A stretch of 43,219 nt of DNA, taken from contig CALGHE010000027.1 of NCBI GenBank assembly GCA_937915765.1, positions 1 through 43,219 on the forward strand, written 5' to 3'. The translations under genes were made by a program, and so were the position numbers. The stretch comes from an uncultured Bacteroidales bacterium (lineage in GTDB: Bacteria > Bacteroidota > Bacteroidia > Bacteroidales > Paludibacteraceae). The notes beneath the pieces were generated by a model, which was given only the letters and a program-made list of their open reading frames with translations, made no database searches and was not told where the DNA came from. Below, piece by piece: positions 1-7,041 of this stretch; within the stretch, counting starts at the first letter, position 1, and each line of letters begins with the position of its first letter.

Positions 1-773
1 GTCGTCATCCTAGGACAGGCAAAAAGAAAGGCGGCATAAAAGTCCATACCGTTATACATGCCAACGAGGGAGTCCCTTCCGACATCAGGTTCACATCAGC
101 GGCAACAAACGACTCGTTTATGCTCAAGCCATCCAACCTCAGCAAGGGCGACATACTAGCCATGGATAGAGCCTATATCGACTACGGGAAGTTCGAGGAA
201 TTGTCCCTAAGGGGTGTAATTTATGTGACCAAAATGAAAAAGTCGCTTAAATATGTCATAAATAGCGATGTCATGTATCAAACTCCCGATGGGCTGATGG
301 AGGCAAGAGTGCAAAACGTCACATTTTCTAAGCGTACCAATGATGGTGTCATCTGCCATAACGCACGCATTATAACATATGCCGATGAAAAGAAGCATAA
401 ACTAATATCCCTGCTTACCAACGACTTGGATTCAGATCCGTACGAGATTATTGCCATTTACAGACAGCGATGGGAGATAGAACTCCTATTCAAGCAGATT
501 AAACAAAATTTCCCGCTCAAGTACTTCTATGGCGAAAGCGCTAATGCTATAAAGATACAGATTTGGGTTACGCTTATTGCCAATTTGCTATTGATGGTAA
601 TGCAAAAACGCCTTACCCGCAGCTGGAGTTTCTCCGGATTAGCCTCTTTGGTAGGAATTGTTCTGATGTATTACGTTGATTTTTACAGCTTGTTCAACAA
701 TCCGGAAAAGGACTGGGAAAACATGAAGATTTTGGACAAAAATCCACCTCCTCAACTAACTCTTTTTGTTTAA
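1..773 (+). CDS. IS4-family transposase, C-terminal part (5' end outside window)
   Basis: DDE transposase fragment. The reading frame is open from base 3 through the ATG at 120 to the stop at 771-773, so the gene is cut by the window edge rather than starting at 120. Seen: an Asp in a MDRAYIDY context, probably the second catalytic Asp, and the IS4 signature Y-(2)-R-(3)-E-(6)-K in the stretch YRQRWEIELLFKQIK, which carries the catalytic Glu. The first Asp would lie upstream of the window. A hydrophobic stretch follows, as in many Bacteroidota IS4 elements. The C-terminus looks intact. Whether the element is active cannot be judged without its 5' end. Confidence 0.9.
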   Translation, partial: RHPRTGKKKGGIKVHTVIHANEGVPSDIRFTSAATNDSFMLKPSNLSKGDILAMDRAYIDYGKFEELSLRGVIYVTKMKKSLKYVINSDVMYQTPDGLMEARVQNVTFSKRTNDGVICHNARIITYADEKKHKLISLLTNDLDSDPYEIIAIYRQRWEIELLFKQIKQNFPLKYFYGESANAIKIQIWVTLIANLLLMVMQKRLTRSWSFSGLASLVGIVLMYYVDFYSLFNNPEKDWENMKILDKNPPPQLTLFV

Positions 774-779
774 GGGGGG

Positions 780-870
780 CTTGTAATTTGAAAAAAGAAA
801 TCTCAACCGCATAAAATCAGCGTTTGAGACCCCTTTTTATATCGTTTTTAGTTTTTATCGGACACTAATA
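780..870 (+). mobile_element. Probable right end of the IS4-type element
   Basis: Non-coding sequence between the transposase stop and the end of the neighbouring LRR gene at 892. A terminal-inverted-repeat-like stretch TATCGGACACTAATA lies near 856-870 and could be the right end. The left end is outside the window, so neither the inverted repeat nor a target duplication can be confirmed. Confidence 0.35.
801..840 (+). terminator. Hairpin plus T-tract after the transposase
   Basis: TCTCAACCGC at 801-810 pairs with GCGTTTGAGA at 820-829 (9 of 10 positions) around a 9-nt loop, followed by CCCCTTTTTAT. It sits 27 nt after the transposase stop and probably ends its transcription. Confidence 0.5.
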
Positions 871-891
871 ATAAATTTTAAAAGTTAATAA

Positions 892-2244
892 CTATTTTTT
901 CCATGTTACGGATTTGCATTTGTAAAAAGCATTGTACCCAACAGTTACATTCTCCTCTGAATTGTCAATTACAATATCGGCGTTTTGGCAGTTGCGAAAC
1001 GCCCAATCTTCAATAGTTGTGACGCTAGAAGGTATTTCGATGCTCGTCAGGCCTCGGCAGTCGGCAAACGCCTTATATCCAATACTTGTGACGCTAGAAG
1101 GTATTTCGATGCTCGTCAGGCCACTGCAGAAGTAAAACGCCTCATATCCAATACTTGTGACGCTAGAAGGTATTTCGATGCTCGTCAGGTCACTGCAGCC
1201 GGAAAACGCATAATTTCCAATACTTGTGACGCTTGCTGGGATTTCGATGCTCGTCAGGCCACTGCATTTGTAAAACGCCCAATCTCCAATACTTGTGACG
1301 CTAGAAGGTATTTCGATGCTCGTCAGGCCACTGCAGCCTTCAAACGCACCATCTCCAATACTTGTGACTCTAGAAGGTATTTCGATGCTCGTCAGGCCAC
1401 TGCATTTGTAAAACGCATAATTTCCAATACTTGTGACGCTAGAAGGTATTTCGATGCTCGTCAGGCCACTGCAGCCGGAAAACGCAGCATCTCCAATATT
1501 TGTAACGCTTGAAGGTATTTCGATGCTCGTCAGGCCACTGCAGCCGAAAAACGCAGCTTCTCCAATACTTGTGACGCTTGAAGGTATTTCGATGCTCGTC
1601 AGGCCACTGCAGCCTAAAAACGCAAAATCTCCAATACTTGTGACGCTAGAAGGGATTTCGATGCTCGTCAGGCCACTGCAGAAGTTAAACGCATAATTTC
1701 CAAGACTTTTGACGCTTGAAGGGATTTCGATGCTCGTCAGGCCACTGCAGCCTAAAAACGCACCATTTCCAATAGTTGTGACGCTTGATGGGATTTTGAT
1801 GCTCGTCAGGCCACTGCAGCCGGAAAACGCAAATTCTCCAATACTTGTGACGCTAGAAGGTATTTCGATGCTCGTCATGTCTTTGCGTCCATAAAAAACT
1901 GAATCAGCAATACCAGTGACACTATACTCTTTCGAGTTTATCCAAACTTTACTTGGAATGACAACGTCGTACTTATGTATATCCATATACTCTGCCACTT
2001 CTACAGTATTTTCTGAGGTTATACTAAATCTAAAGGGAGAATCCTCAATATCTACAACAATCTCTTCTTTCTCCTCTTCTTCATCCTTCTCGCCCTCATC
2101 ATCTTTCTCATCCGCTTCTTCATCCACCTTCTCCTCTTCTTCCTTCTCTTGTTCCTTCACATCTTCGTCTCCACACAACATGAAAACTCCCGTAAATATC
2201 AGCGACAATGCCACCAATAGTGAAAACTTTAGTTTCATACTCAT
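892..2244 (-). CDS. BspA-like leucine-rich repeat surface protein (LRR_5 type)
   Basis: 450 residues. The N-terminus is a hydrophobic export signal ending near Cys24. Residues 25-68 are almost entirely Asp, Glu and Lys. From about residue 120 to 419 there are 13 tandem 23-residue repeats of the form CSGLTSIEIPSSVTSIG..AF, the TpLRR/BspA pattern, and a capping segment ends in TWKK. BspA-type repeats are known in bacterial surface adhesins; a surface role here is inference. The box before Cys24 (FML-C) is a poor lipobox, but the acidic run after it resembles the export signal of Bacteroidota surface lipoproteins. M1 (2244) and M3 (2238) are both possible starts. The repeats are so similar at DNA level that long shadow frames open on the other strand. 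Confidence 0.9.
   Translation of the reverse strand: MSMKLKFSLLVALSLIFTGVFMLCGDEDVKEQEKEEEEKVDEEADEKDDEGEKDEEEEKEEIVVDIEDSPFRFSITSENTVEVAEYMDIHKYDVVIPSKVWINSKEYSVTGIADSVFYGRKDMTSIEIPSSVTSIGEFAFSGCSGLTSIKIPSSVTTIGNGAFLGCSGLTSIEIPSSVKSLGNYAFNFCSGLTSIEIPSSVTSIGDFAFLGCSGLTSIEIPSSVTSIGEAAFFGCSGLTSIEIPSSVTNIGDAAFSGCSGLTSIEIPSSVTSIGNYAFYKCSGLTSIEIPSRVTSIGDGAFEGCSGLTSIEIPSSVTSIGDWAFYKCSGLTSIEIPASVTSIGNYAFSGCSDLTSIEIPSSVTSIGYEAFYFCSGLTSIEIPSSVTSIGYKAFADCRGLTSIEIPSSVTTIEDWAFRNCQNADIVIDNSEENVTVGYNAFYKCKSVTWKK
988..1887 (-). repeat. Thirteen 69-bp tandem repeats inside the LRR gene
   Basis: The DNA repeats every 69 bp, visible as GATGCTCGTCAGGCC recurring at that spacing on the plus strand. Each unit encodes one 23-residue LRR. 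Differences concentrate in the two residues before AF and the two after it; the rest is nearly invariant. This suggests recent expansion or continuing homogenisation. Confidence 0.95.
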
Positions 2245-2307
2245 AAATTTTTTATGGTAAACAAATTAGTTAATTATCTTCTGCTTAAACCTAAATTCGG
2301 CAAATGG

Positions 2308-2315
2308 CAAACTTA
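2308..2315 (-). promoter_or_regulatory. -7 box (TAAGTTTG) for the LRR gene
   Basis: On the minus strand TAAGTTTG fits the Bacteroidota -7 consensus TAnnTTTG. It would give a leader of about 60 nt before the ATG at 2244 or 2238. No strong -33 TTTG was seen at the expected distance. Confidence 0.45.
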
Positions 2316-2524
2316 TATCCGCAAAAAAAGTGCGTCTTACGCAGACCGTAAAGTCGTGCAACCATATATAGGTTATTGATATTTATCATACTGATTTTAT
2401 TCATCTCTTTCTAAGTTTTAAACACCATACCACTCTTCAAAAAATTTAGTGGTGTTAGGTTTCACAAAACTAAAAAAAATTAAAACAACCACAAAATAAA
2501 AAAAATATAACAAGAAAAAAATTT

Positions 2525-3901
2525 TCAGTCCCAAAGAACTTGCATCTTTGAAATGGCATAAATTGGGCAGATAGCAACATTCCGGATTATCCCACTCTCC
2601 TTATCGCAATACTCTAACTTTCCAAAATTCTCTAAAGAACATCTAACTGCATCAGTTATTTTTTTCTCTTGCATAAACATCCATAAACTTTTCATGCCTC
2701 CTTGCGTGCCAGCCTTTACCTCTATCGGTAATATACGTTGCCTATGTCCAACTACATAATCCACCTCTGCCTGAGAGTTTTTTGCCTGTCTAACCCAATA
2801 AAACAAATCATGCCTGATATTTGGAGTCTGATAGCGCAAGTATTCAAGACCGACAATCATTTCTGCCATAGCTCCTTTATTTACAAGCTCCGCCGCACCC
2901 ATTGTCAGTATCTGAGACGTTATTTGGGTTATGTCTCCCATCGTCATATTGAGCAATCGCAACATAAGACCGGAGTCCAGTAGCAAATATTTTCTGTACG
3001 AATCATCAGACTCACTGCCAAGAGGCAGCCCATTTGCGCTTGTATGTGTCACGGGGGTAAGAATTCCCGCCAAAGTCAACATTCCAAGAGCCTTTTTCAC
3101 CTCTTCTGTCTTATATCCGCCTCCAACCTGAGAGCAGACAAACTTTTTTGTAGCCTGCACCGCCGCACTTCGCAACGTTTGACGAAGGAGCGTAGGGTCA
3201 ACTCTTTTCCTATATTTAGGAAAATCATCTTCATAACTGACTACTATATCGTCTTGCACCTCTTGACATTGCAAAAAATCATGCGTCTCAACCCATTTTG
3301 CAACAGCCTCCGGCATCCCTCCCACAAGTATATACACACGTAACAGACTCACCAATTTATCATGCAATGGTTCAGAAAGCGGACAAGAGAGCGTAGCTTG
3401 GTTTCGCACATCAATAAGCTGATGCTCTCCGTTCGCTTTTAAAAACTCATCGAATGTCATCGGATACATAAACATCGAGTGGATACGTCCAACACCAAAA
3501 GTTGGCAGTTCATCTAATGCAAATTCCAGCAACGACCCTGCTGCTATCACGTGCAGTTCAGGCATATCCTCCTTAAAGAAGCGTAAGGACATAATCGCTT
3601 CCGGACACTCCTGTATTTCGTCCAAAAACAACAGAGTTGCTCCTGCCTTTATCGGTTTGCCACACATTGCTGCCATTTGTGGCACTATTCGCGCAACGTC
3701 CAGATTATCTTTAAACAGCAACTTATATTCCGGTTGCTTTTCAAAGTTTATCTCCACGTAGTGCTCAAACGCATTGCCTAAGTGACGAACTGCTGTCGAT
3801 TTCCCGACTTGACGCGCCCCTCTCAACAACACAGGCTTATGATTATCGCGCGAAGCCCATTCTGATAAATATGCATCTATTATTCTTTCGTAATACATCA
3901 T
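2525..3901 (-). CDS. AAA_14 / DUF4143-type ATPase (first copy)
   Basis: 458 residues, the usual length for this family. Residues 28-35 are the Walker A motif GARQVGKS, residues 90-97 the Walker B LLFLDEIQ, and GSLL near 122-125 fits the sensor-1 region. The C-terminus carries EVDYVV (Asp381) and IEVK (Glu394, Lys396), a D...ExK arrangement like that of restriction-endonuclease-fold domains. The biological role of this family is not established; it is abundant and often multicopy in anaerobes and archaea. The start is M1 (3901) or M2 (3898). A -7 box sits 20 nt upstream and an array of 33-bp repeats overlaps the promoter. A second, divergent member lies 1.3 kb upstream at 5243-6601. Confidence 0.85.
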   Translation of the reverse strand: MMYYERIIDAYLSEWASRDNHKPVLLRGARQVGKSTAVRHLGNAFEHYVEINFEKQPEYKLLFKDNLDVARIVPQMAAMCGKPIKAGATLLFLDEIQECPEAIMSLRFFKEDMPELHVIAAGSLLEFALDELPTFGVGRIHSMFMYPMTFDEFLKANGEHQLIDVRNQATLSCPLSEPLHDKLVSLLRVYILVGGMPEAVAKWVETHDFLQCQEVQDDIVVSYEDDFPKYRKRVDPTLLRQTLRSAAVQATKKFVCSQVGGGYKTEEVKKALGMLTLAGILTPVTHTSANGLPLGSESDDSYRKYLLLDSGLMLRLLNMTMGDITQITSQILTMGAAELVNKGAMAEMIVGLEYLRYQTPNIRHDLFYWVRQAKNSQAEVDYVVGHRQRILPIEVKAGTQGGMKSLWMFMQEKKITDAVRCSLENFGKLEYCDKESGIIRNVAICPIYAISKMQVLWD

Positions 3902-3921
3902 AACTTACTATTATTCAACCA

Positions 3922-3953
3922 CAAATATACAAGATAGATTTTATCCAAACAAA
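3922..3953 (-). promoter_or_regulatory. Promoter of the first DUF4143 ATPase
   Basis: On the minus strand TATATTTG (3929-3922) matches TAnnTTTG. A TTTG (3953-3950) lies exactly 20 nt upstream, the canonical -33/-7 spacing in Bacteroidota. The predicted start of transcription is about 15 nt before the ATG. The -33 element falls inside the first 33-bp repeat unit. Confidence 0.7.
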
Positions 3954-4028
3954 TAATTCGCCGATTTTCGGAAAAATCCAAAGAAATATTTTTGCTATTT
4001 TCGGAAAAATCCAAAGAAATAAATTTTG
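3930..4028. repeat. Three 33-bp direct repeats upstream of the first DUF4143 ATPase
   Basis: Units begin at 3930, 3963 and 3996. TCCAAAGAAAT (TCCAAACAAAT in the first) recurs at 3944, 3977 and 4010, exactly 33 bp apart. The second and third units share the 23-base block from ATTTTCGG to AGAAAT without a mismatch; the first unit is degenerate in its left half. The unit nearest the gene contains the -33 promoter element. Confidence 0.85.
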
Positions 4029-4046
4029 ACACACCCCGAAAAACAC

Positions 4047-4078
4047 AGTTCGCCGAGCCTATAAAGTCCCGACGAACT
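4047..4078 (-). terminator. Hairpin, possible terminator of a degraded minus-strand gene
   Basis: AGTTCG (4047-4052) pairs with CGAACT (4073-4078). On the minus strand it is followed by GTGTTTTTCG. It lies just downstream of the short orphan reading frame ending at 4104, so it may be the remaining terminator of a decayed gene. Confidence 0.35.
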
Positions 4079-4103
4079 ATATATTTGGCAACAGCAGACA
4101 GCC

Positions 4104-4330
4104 CTACTGCACCGTTGCAATCTTGTTAATCAAATCTTGATAGGTAGCCACTTTGTGGTACCATGTAGGCACAACTTGCTTCTTATGAACTGTGGTTTAC
4201 CTCCTGAACATGCAACTTTTACACAAATAAGATGAATACAAAAGGTTGGTCAAGAGATACTTCGTCATGCGCTAAAGTCTGAAATCTAATAACTTTACAG
4301 CTACGCCACCCTCGCTACAAACCAAATATG
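4104..4330 (-). pseudogene. Possible remnant of a degraded coding region
   Basis: This part of the 517-bp gap between 3902 and 4418 has coding-like fragments but no full gene. On the minus strand an open frame of about 31 codons (4196 to 4104) ends with residues WYHKVATYQDLINKIATVQ and a stop. Upstream of it stops occur in all frames. On the plus strand a short frame encodes VGQEILRHALKSEI before two stops near 4293. I do not recognise either fragment. Decay of an accessory gene is an inference. Confidence 0.25.
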
Positions 4331-4361
4331 CAGGTATTCCGCAGCAAAAGCCTCAAAAAAA

Positions 4362-4394
4362 CTTTGCCCACAGATATGATGTTTGTGGGCAAAG
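4362..4394 (-). terminator. Rho-independent terminator of the small membrane protein gene
   Basis: CTTTGCCCACA (4362-4372) and TGTGGGCAAAG (4384-4394) form a perfect 11-bp stem with an 11-nt loop. On the minus strand it is followed by seven T residues, 25 bp after the stop of the gene ending at 4419. Confidence 0.8.
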
Positions 4395-4418
4395 CTAAAA
4401 AATTATCTCGAATGGATT

Positions 4419-4877
4419 TTACTCTCCTTCCTGTTCTAAACCTTCTATCAATTCAGCATCTGGCTTTGCTAAAAAGAGCATGCCTAACATGTTTGCAATA
4501 TAACAGAACCAAAATACATAATCGTCAAAACCTAAACATAAAGCGAGTGACAATAACAAGACCCCGTAAAATGCCCCAAATCTGATCATAAAATAGAACT
4601 TATATGAAGACTTTGTCAACACACCCTCCATATTAGCCTTTTCTATTCTTTTCTTGACAATAATAGACACCACAAAAGCCACTACCGTTAAAGCCACAAT
4701 TAAAATACTGATGCCCTCCTGACTAATGAGATTCTCTTCTAACAACACTTTTCCAAAAGAGAAATTTGAGAAACCAATCACCGAAAAAAACACAGTTAAC
4801 ATCACAACGCCCATAATCATCGCAAAATGAATAACTTTAAGCATTTTCAAATTAAGTGGATAATTCTTCAAATCCAT
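4419..4877 (-). CDS. Hypothetical small membrane protein
   Basis: 152 residues, not recognised. Four probable membrane helices are visible, roughly residues 14-36, 53-73, 95-114 and 118-136, with a basic loop (KKRIEKAN) between the second and third and an acidic C-terminus (EGLEQEGE). A promoter lies about 95 nt upstream and a strong terminator 25 nt downstream, so it is a single-gene unit. It lies between the two DUF4143 ATPases, but nothing in the sequence ties its function to them. The first ATG is taken as the start. Confidence 0.7.
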   Translation of the reverse strand: MDLKNYPLNLKMLKVIHFAMIMGVVMLTVFFSVIGFSNFSFGKVLLEENLISQEGISILIVALTVVAFVVSIIVKKRIEKANMEGVLTKSSYKFYFMIRFGAFYGVLLLSLALCLGFDDYVFWFCYIANMLGMLFLAKPDAELIEGLEQEGE

Positions 4878-4918
4878 AATTACATAATTTTTTAAAATTC
4901 TACAATCTATATTTTATC

Positions 4919-4948
4919 CTCAAACTCGAAATCTCCGACTAGTTTGAG
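4919..4948 (-). promoter_or_regulatory. Hairpin in the 5' leader of the membrane protein gene
   Basis: CTCAAACT (4919-4926) and AGTTTGAG (4941-4948) pair perfectly over 8 bp with a 14-nt loop. They lie within the predicted leader between the -7 box at 4971-4978 and the ATG at 4877. No T-tract follows. It may affect transcript stability; no known regulator was recognised. Confidence 0.35.
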
Positions 4949-4970
4949 CCGAAAAGTCACAAGCACTTTG

Positions 4971-4978
4971 CAAATTTA
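4971..4978 (-). promoter_or_regulatory. -7 box (TAAATTTG) for the membrane protein gene
   Basis: The minus strand reads TAAATTTG, an exact TAnnTTTG match. The leader to the ATG at 4877 would be about 87 nt. The downstream 33-bp repeat array begins only 29 bp upstream of this box, so the array also lies at the upstream edge of this promoter. Confidence 0.5.
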
Positions 4979-5006
4979 ATAAAAAAGAGCAACTTATCAT
5001 CATCAA

Positions 5007-5205
5007 GGTGTGTTTTTCAGATATTTCAAAACACTAAAAAGATATGTTTTCCAATGTTTCTTATTGTCAATTTGGTGCGTTTTCCGATAATTTAAAGCAT
5101 AAAAAAGGTGCGTTTTCCAATATCTTTTATTGCTAATTTGGTGCGTTTTCCTATATTTACAAACCCAGAAAAGGTGCGTTTTCCATAACTAAAAAAGCAG
5201 ACTTA
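5007..5205. repeat. Downstream array: six 33-bp direct repeats
   Basis: Units start at 5007, 5041, 5074, 5107, 5140 and 5173; the first step is 34 bp and the others are exactly 33. The core on the plus strand is GGTGCGTTTTCC followed by an AT-rich tail. The first two units are degenerate (GGTGTGTTTTTC, GATATGTTTTCC). Units two and four share their tails, suggesting duplication of a 66-bp block. The last unit runs into the terminator of the ATPase gene. Confidence 0.9.
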
Positions 5206-5218
5206 CTAAAAGCCTGCT
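5196..5218 (-). terminator. Terminator of the second DUF4143 ATPase
   Basis: AGCAGAC (5196-5202) and GCCTGCT (5212-5218) form a 7-bp stem with one G-T pair. On the minus strand it is followed by TTTTT. It sits 25 bp after the stop of the ATPase gene. Confidence 0.6.
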
Positions 5219-5242
5219 CTAACCTGCTGCCTCGCATTGACA

Positions 5243-6601
5243 TTAGTCCAAAAATTGCGTTATAACATTAGACTCGTTCTGAAAGAACATCACATAATAG
5301 ATTGGAATATAAGTAATTCCGTTCTTTGTATAAACCTTCTGCTCATTAGATAGCACATAGGCTCTTTTTACATTGTACTCATCGTTAGCCAAAAACTTAT
5401 TCAATGCACTGTGGACGGTATAATCCTTTCCGGACTTAACCTCTATCGGGATATTTGACAAATTATCCACATCATCAATCAGATAGTCCACCTCTCCGTT
5501 TTTCTTGTTGTCGTAATAGTACAAATTATATCCGTGCGCCTTCAGCTCTTGCGCCACCACCGTTTCATAAACCGAGCCGAGGTTAACGCTTCTTTCATCA
5601 GACATTATCGCAGATATGTTGTTGCGGTAGAACAAGCCCGACAAAATACCCACATCGTTTAGATAGAGCTTCAGCAAATTCTTTCCGCAGTTTTCGGACA
5701 ACGGATAGGTCGGAGTGCTGATAGCCTTCACGTCCAAAGTTACGCCTGCTGAAATTAGATAGTCAAACTCGTCAAGATAGTCGTCGCTTCTCTTCCAGCC
5801 TTTGTCTTCAATATCCTTCACCACAACTCTCTTCTTCTTATTTTCAAGATTGGACGGAATCATGTCAAAAATGCGTCGAATCTTCAATCGCTTATTATGC
5901 TGCTCTTCATACTTTGACGCATCCACAGCGTATAAATTGTGGGTCTCTTTCTGCACCGACCTGAAACGTTCTACATTTCGGCTTTCGACGAAAATCTCCA
6001 CCGCTCTCGGCAAACCGCCCACCAGAAGATACTTCTTAAAGAGGTCCATTATTTTGCTGTGCATCGCATCCGGCAAAGCCTGGCTGTTTTCAAAACACTC
6101 CCTCATCACATCAATAGCACCTTCGCCCACTCCGTTGGCAAACAGGAACTCCTCAAAGTCCAAAGGATACATGTGAACAACCTCCAGACTGCCTATCGGC
6201 AAGGACTGTATCTGCTTCAATGTAACGCCAAGCAAAGAGCCGCTGGCTATGTAGGTAAACCTGCCCTCCTTCATCAAAAACTTCACAAGGGTGAGAAGAT
6301 GGTCGTAAGCCTGTATCTCGTCGATAAACACAAGGGTGTTGGACTTATCCTTCAACTTGCTGCCAGCCACAACGCTAAGAGCCATGTAAAAATCTTTTGT
6401 GGTCTTGGCCTCCGCAAAGACTCTGTCGCCCAACTTATCCTCTTCCATATTGATTTCTACATAGTTGGAGAACACACGTCGCCCAACCCAACGAATTATA
6501 TAGGACTTTCCTATTTGTCGGGCTCCATCAACCAACATCATTCTGTCCGAGTTTGATGTCAGATACTCCTCTATCCTTTTGGTTATCTTTCTATACAACA
6601 T
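5243..6601 (-). CDS. AAA_14 / DUF4143-type ATPase (second copy, flanked by repeat arrays)
   Basis: 452 residues. Walker A GARQIGKS is at residues 26-33 and Walker B VFIDEIQ at 91-97. The C-terminal domain has EVDYLI (Asp372) and IEVK (Glu387, Lys389), the same D...ExK pattern as the first copy, suggesting a nuclease-like fold. Sequence similarity to the other ATPase (2525-3901) is limited to the motifs and overall plan, so the two are old paralogues or independent arrivals. The gene has its own promoter and terminator. It is bracketed by two same-orientation 33-bp repeat arrays, 6 units downstream and 10 upstream, which makes the whole 5007-6979 segment look like one cassette. The start at 6601 fits the -7 box at 6624-6631. 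Confidence 0.85.
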   Translation of the reverse strand: MLYRKITKRIEEYLTSNSDRMMLVDGARQIGKSYIIRWVGRRVFSNYVEINMEEDKLGDRVFAEAKTTKDFYMALSVVAGSKLKDKSNTLVFIDEIQAYDHLLTLVKFLMKEGRFTYIASGSLLGVTLKQIQSLPIGSLEVVHMYPLDFEEFLFANGVGEGAIDVMRECFENSQALPDAMHSKIMDLFKKYLLVGGLPRAVEIFVESRNVERFRSVQKETHNLYAVDASKYEEQHNKRLKIRRIFDMIPSNLENKKKRVVVKDIEDKGWKRSDDYLDEFDYLISAGVTLDVKAISTPTYPLSENCGKNLLKLYLNDVGILSGLFYRNNISAIMSDERSVNLGSVYETVVAQELKAHGYNLYYYDNKKNGEVDYLIDDVDNLSNIPIEVKSGKDYTVHSALNKFLANDEYNVKRAYVLSNEQKVYTKNGITYIPIYYVMFFQNESNVITQFLD

Positions 6602-6623
6602 GTTACTGCCTGTTTATCAGGTG

Positions 6624-6631
6624 CAAATATA
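6624..6631 (-). promoter_or_regulatory. -7 box (TATATTTG) of the second DUF4143 ATPase
   Basis: The minus strand reads TATATTTG, matching TAnnTTTG, 22 bp before the ATG, giving a leader of about 15 nt. It lies in a degenerate repeat unit whose GGTGC (from 6620) matches the start of the array core but is offset by 3 bp from the 33-bp phase. The regular array starts 19 bp upstream of the box. Confidence 0.6.
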
Positions 6632-6649
6632 ATGCTTTTTTTGATAAAC

Positions 6650-6979
6650 GGTGCGTTTTCCAATAGATTTTACAATAAAAATGGTGCGTTTTCTATGGTT
6701 TTACACGGTCTAATAGGTGCGTTTTCCAATAATATAGATATTTTAAATAGTGCGTTTTCCGATAGATTTTATAGTTAAATAGGTGCATTTTCCATAGTTT
6801 TACACGGTCTAACAGGTGCGTTTTCCAATAATATAGATATTTTAAACGGTGCGTTTTCCGATAGATTTTATAGTTAAATAGGTGCGTTTTCTATGGTTTC
6901 ACACAGTCTAATAGGTGCGTTTTCTGATAATATAGATAGTTAAAATGGTACGTTTTTCGATTTCGACACACAAAAAAAA
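6650..6979. repeat. Upstream array: ten 33-bp direct repeats with a 99-bp super-period
   Basis: Units start at 6650, 6683, 6716, 6749, 6782, 6815, 6848, 6881, 6914 and 6947, every step exactly 33 bp. The plus-strand core is GGTGCGTTTTCC, often followed by AATA or GATA. The tails fall into three types that alternate in order: units 1, 4, 7 (ATAGATTTTA), units 2, 5, 8 (GGTTTTACACGGTCTAA or close variants) and units 3, 6, 9 (AATATAGATA). The array therefore also repeats every 99 bp. Stops occur in the frames inspected, so it does not look coding. Together with the downstream array it explains most of the gap at 6602-7041; the rest is the miaA terminator. Confidence 0.95.
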
Positions 6980-6995
6980 GCGTATAGGTCAAAAA

Positions 6996-7024
6996 AAATG
7001 CGTCAGACATTCTCCGACGCATTT
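6996..7024 (-). terminator. Terminator of miaA
   Basis: AAATGCGTC (6996-7004) and GACGCATTT (7016-7024) pair perfectly over 9 bp. On the minus strand the stem is followed by a run of T. It lies 18 bp after the miaA stop. Confidence 0.8.
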
Positions 7025-7041
7025 CTTTATTCTCTTTGTTA

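Noticed and set aside
932..1894. Several long open frames on the plus strand over the LRR gene
   Set aside because: They are a by-product of the 69-bp repeats; they repeat the same antisense peptide, and the minus-strand protein has clear LRR motifs and an export signal.
2525..6601. The two ATPases as IstB-like transposition helpers
   Set aside because: Both have the C-terminal DUF4143-like domain with a D...ExK pattern, and neither is next to an istA-like gene.
5007..6979. CRISPR array
   Set aside because: The conserved part is only 12-16 bp, the intervening parts are themselves repeated every 66 or 99 bp, so they are not unique spacers, and no cas gene is present.
6650..6979. Coding repeat, because 33 bp is 11 codons
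   Set aside because: TAA stops recur in the plus-strand frame that reads Gly-Ala-Phe-Ser from the core, there is no start, and the array lies in a promoter position.
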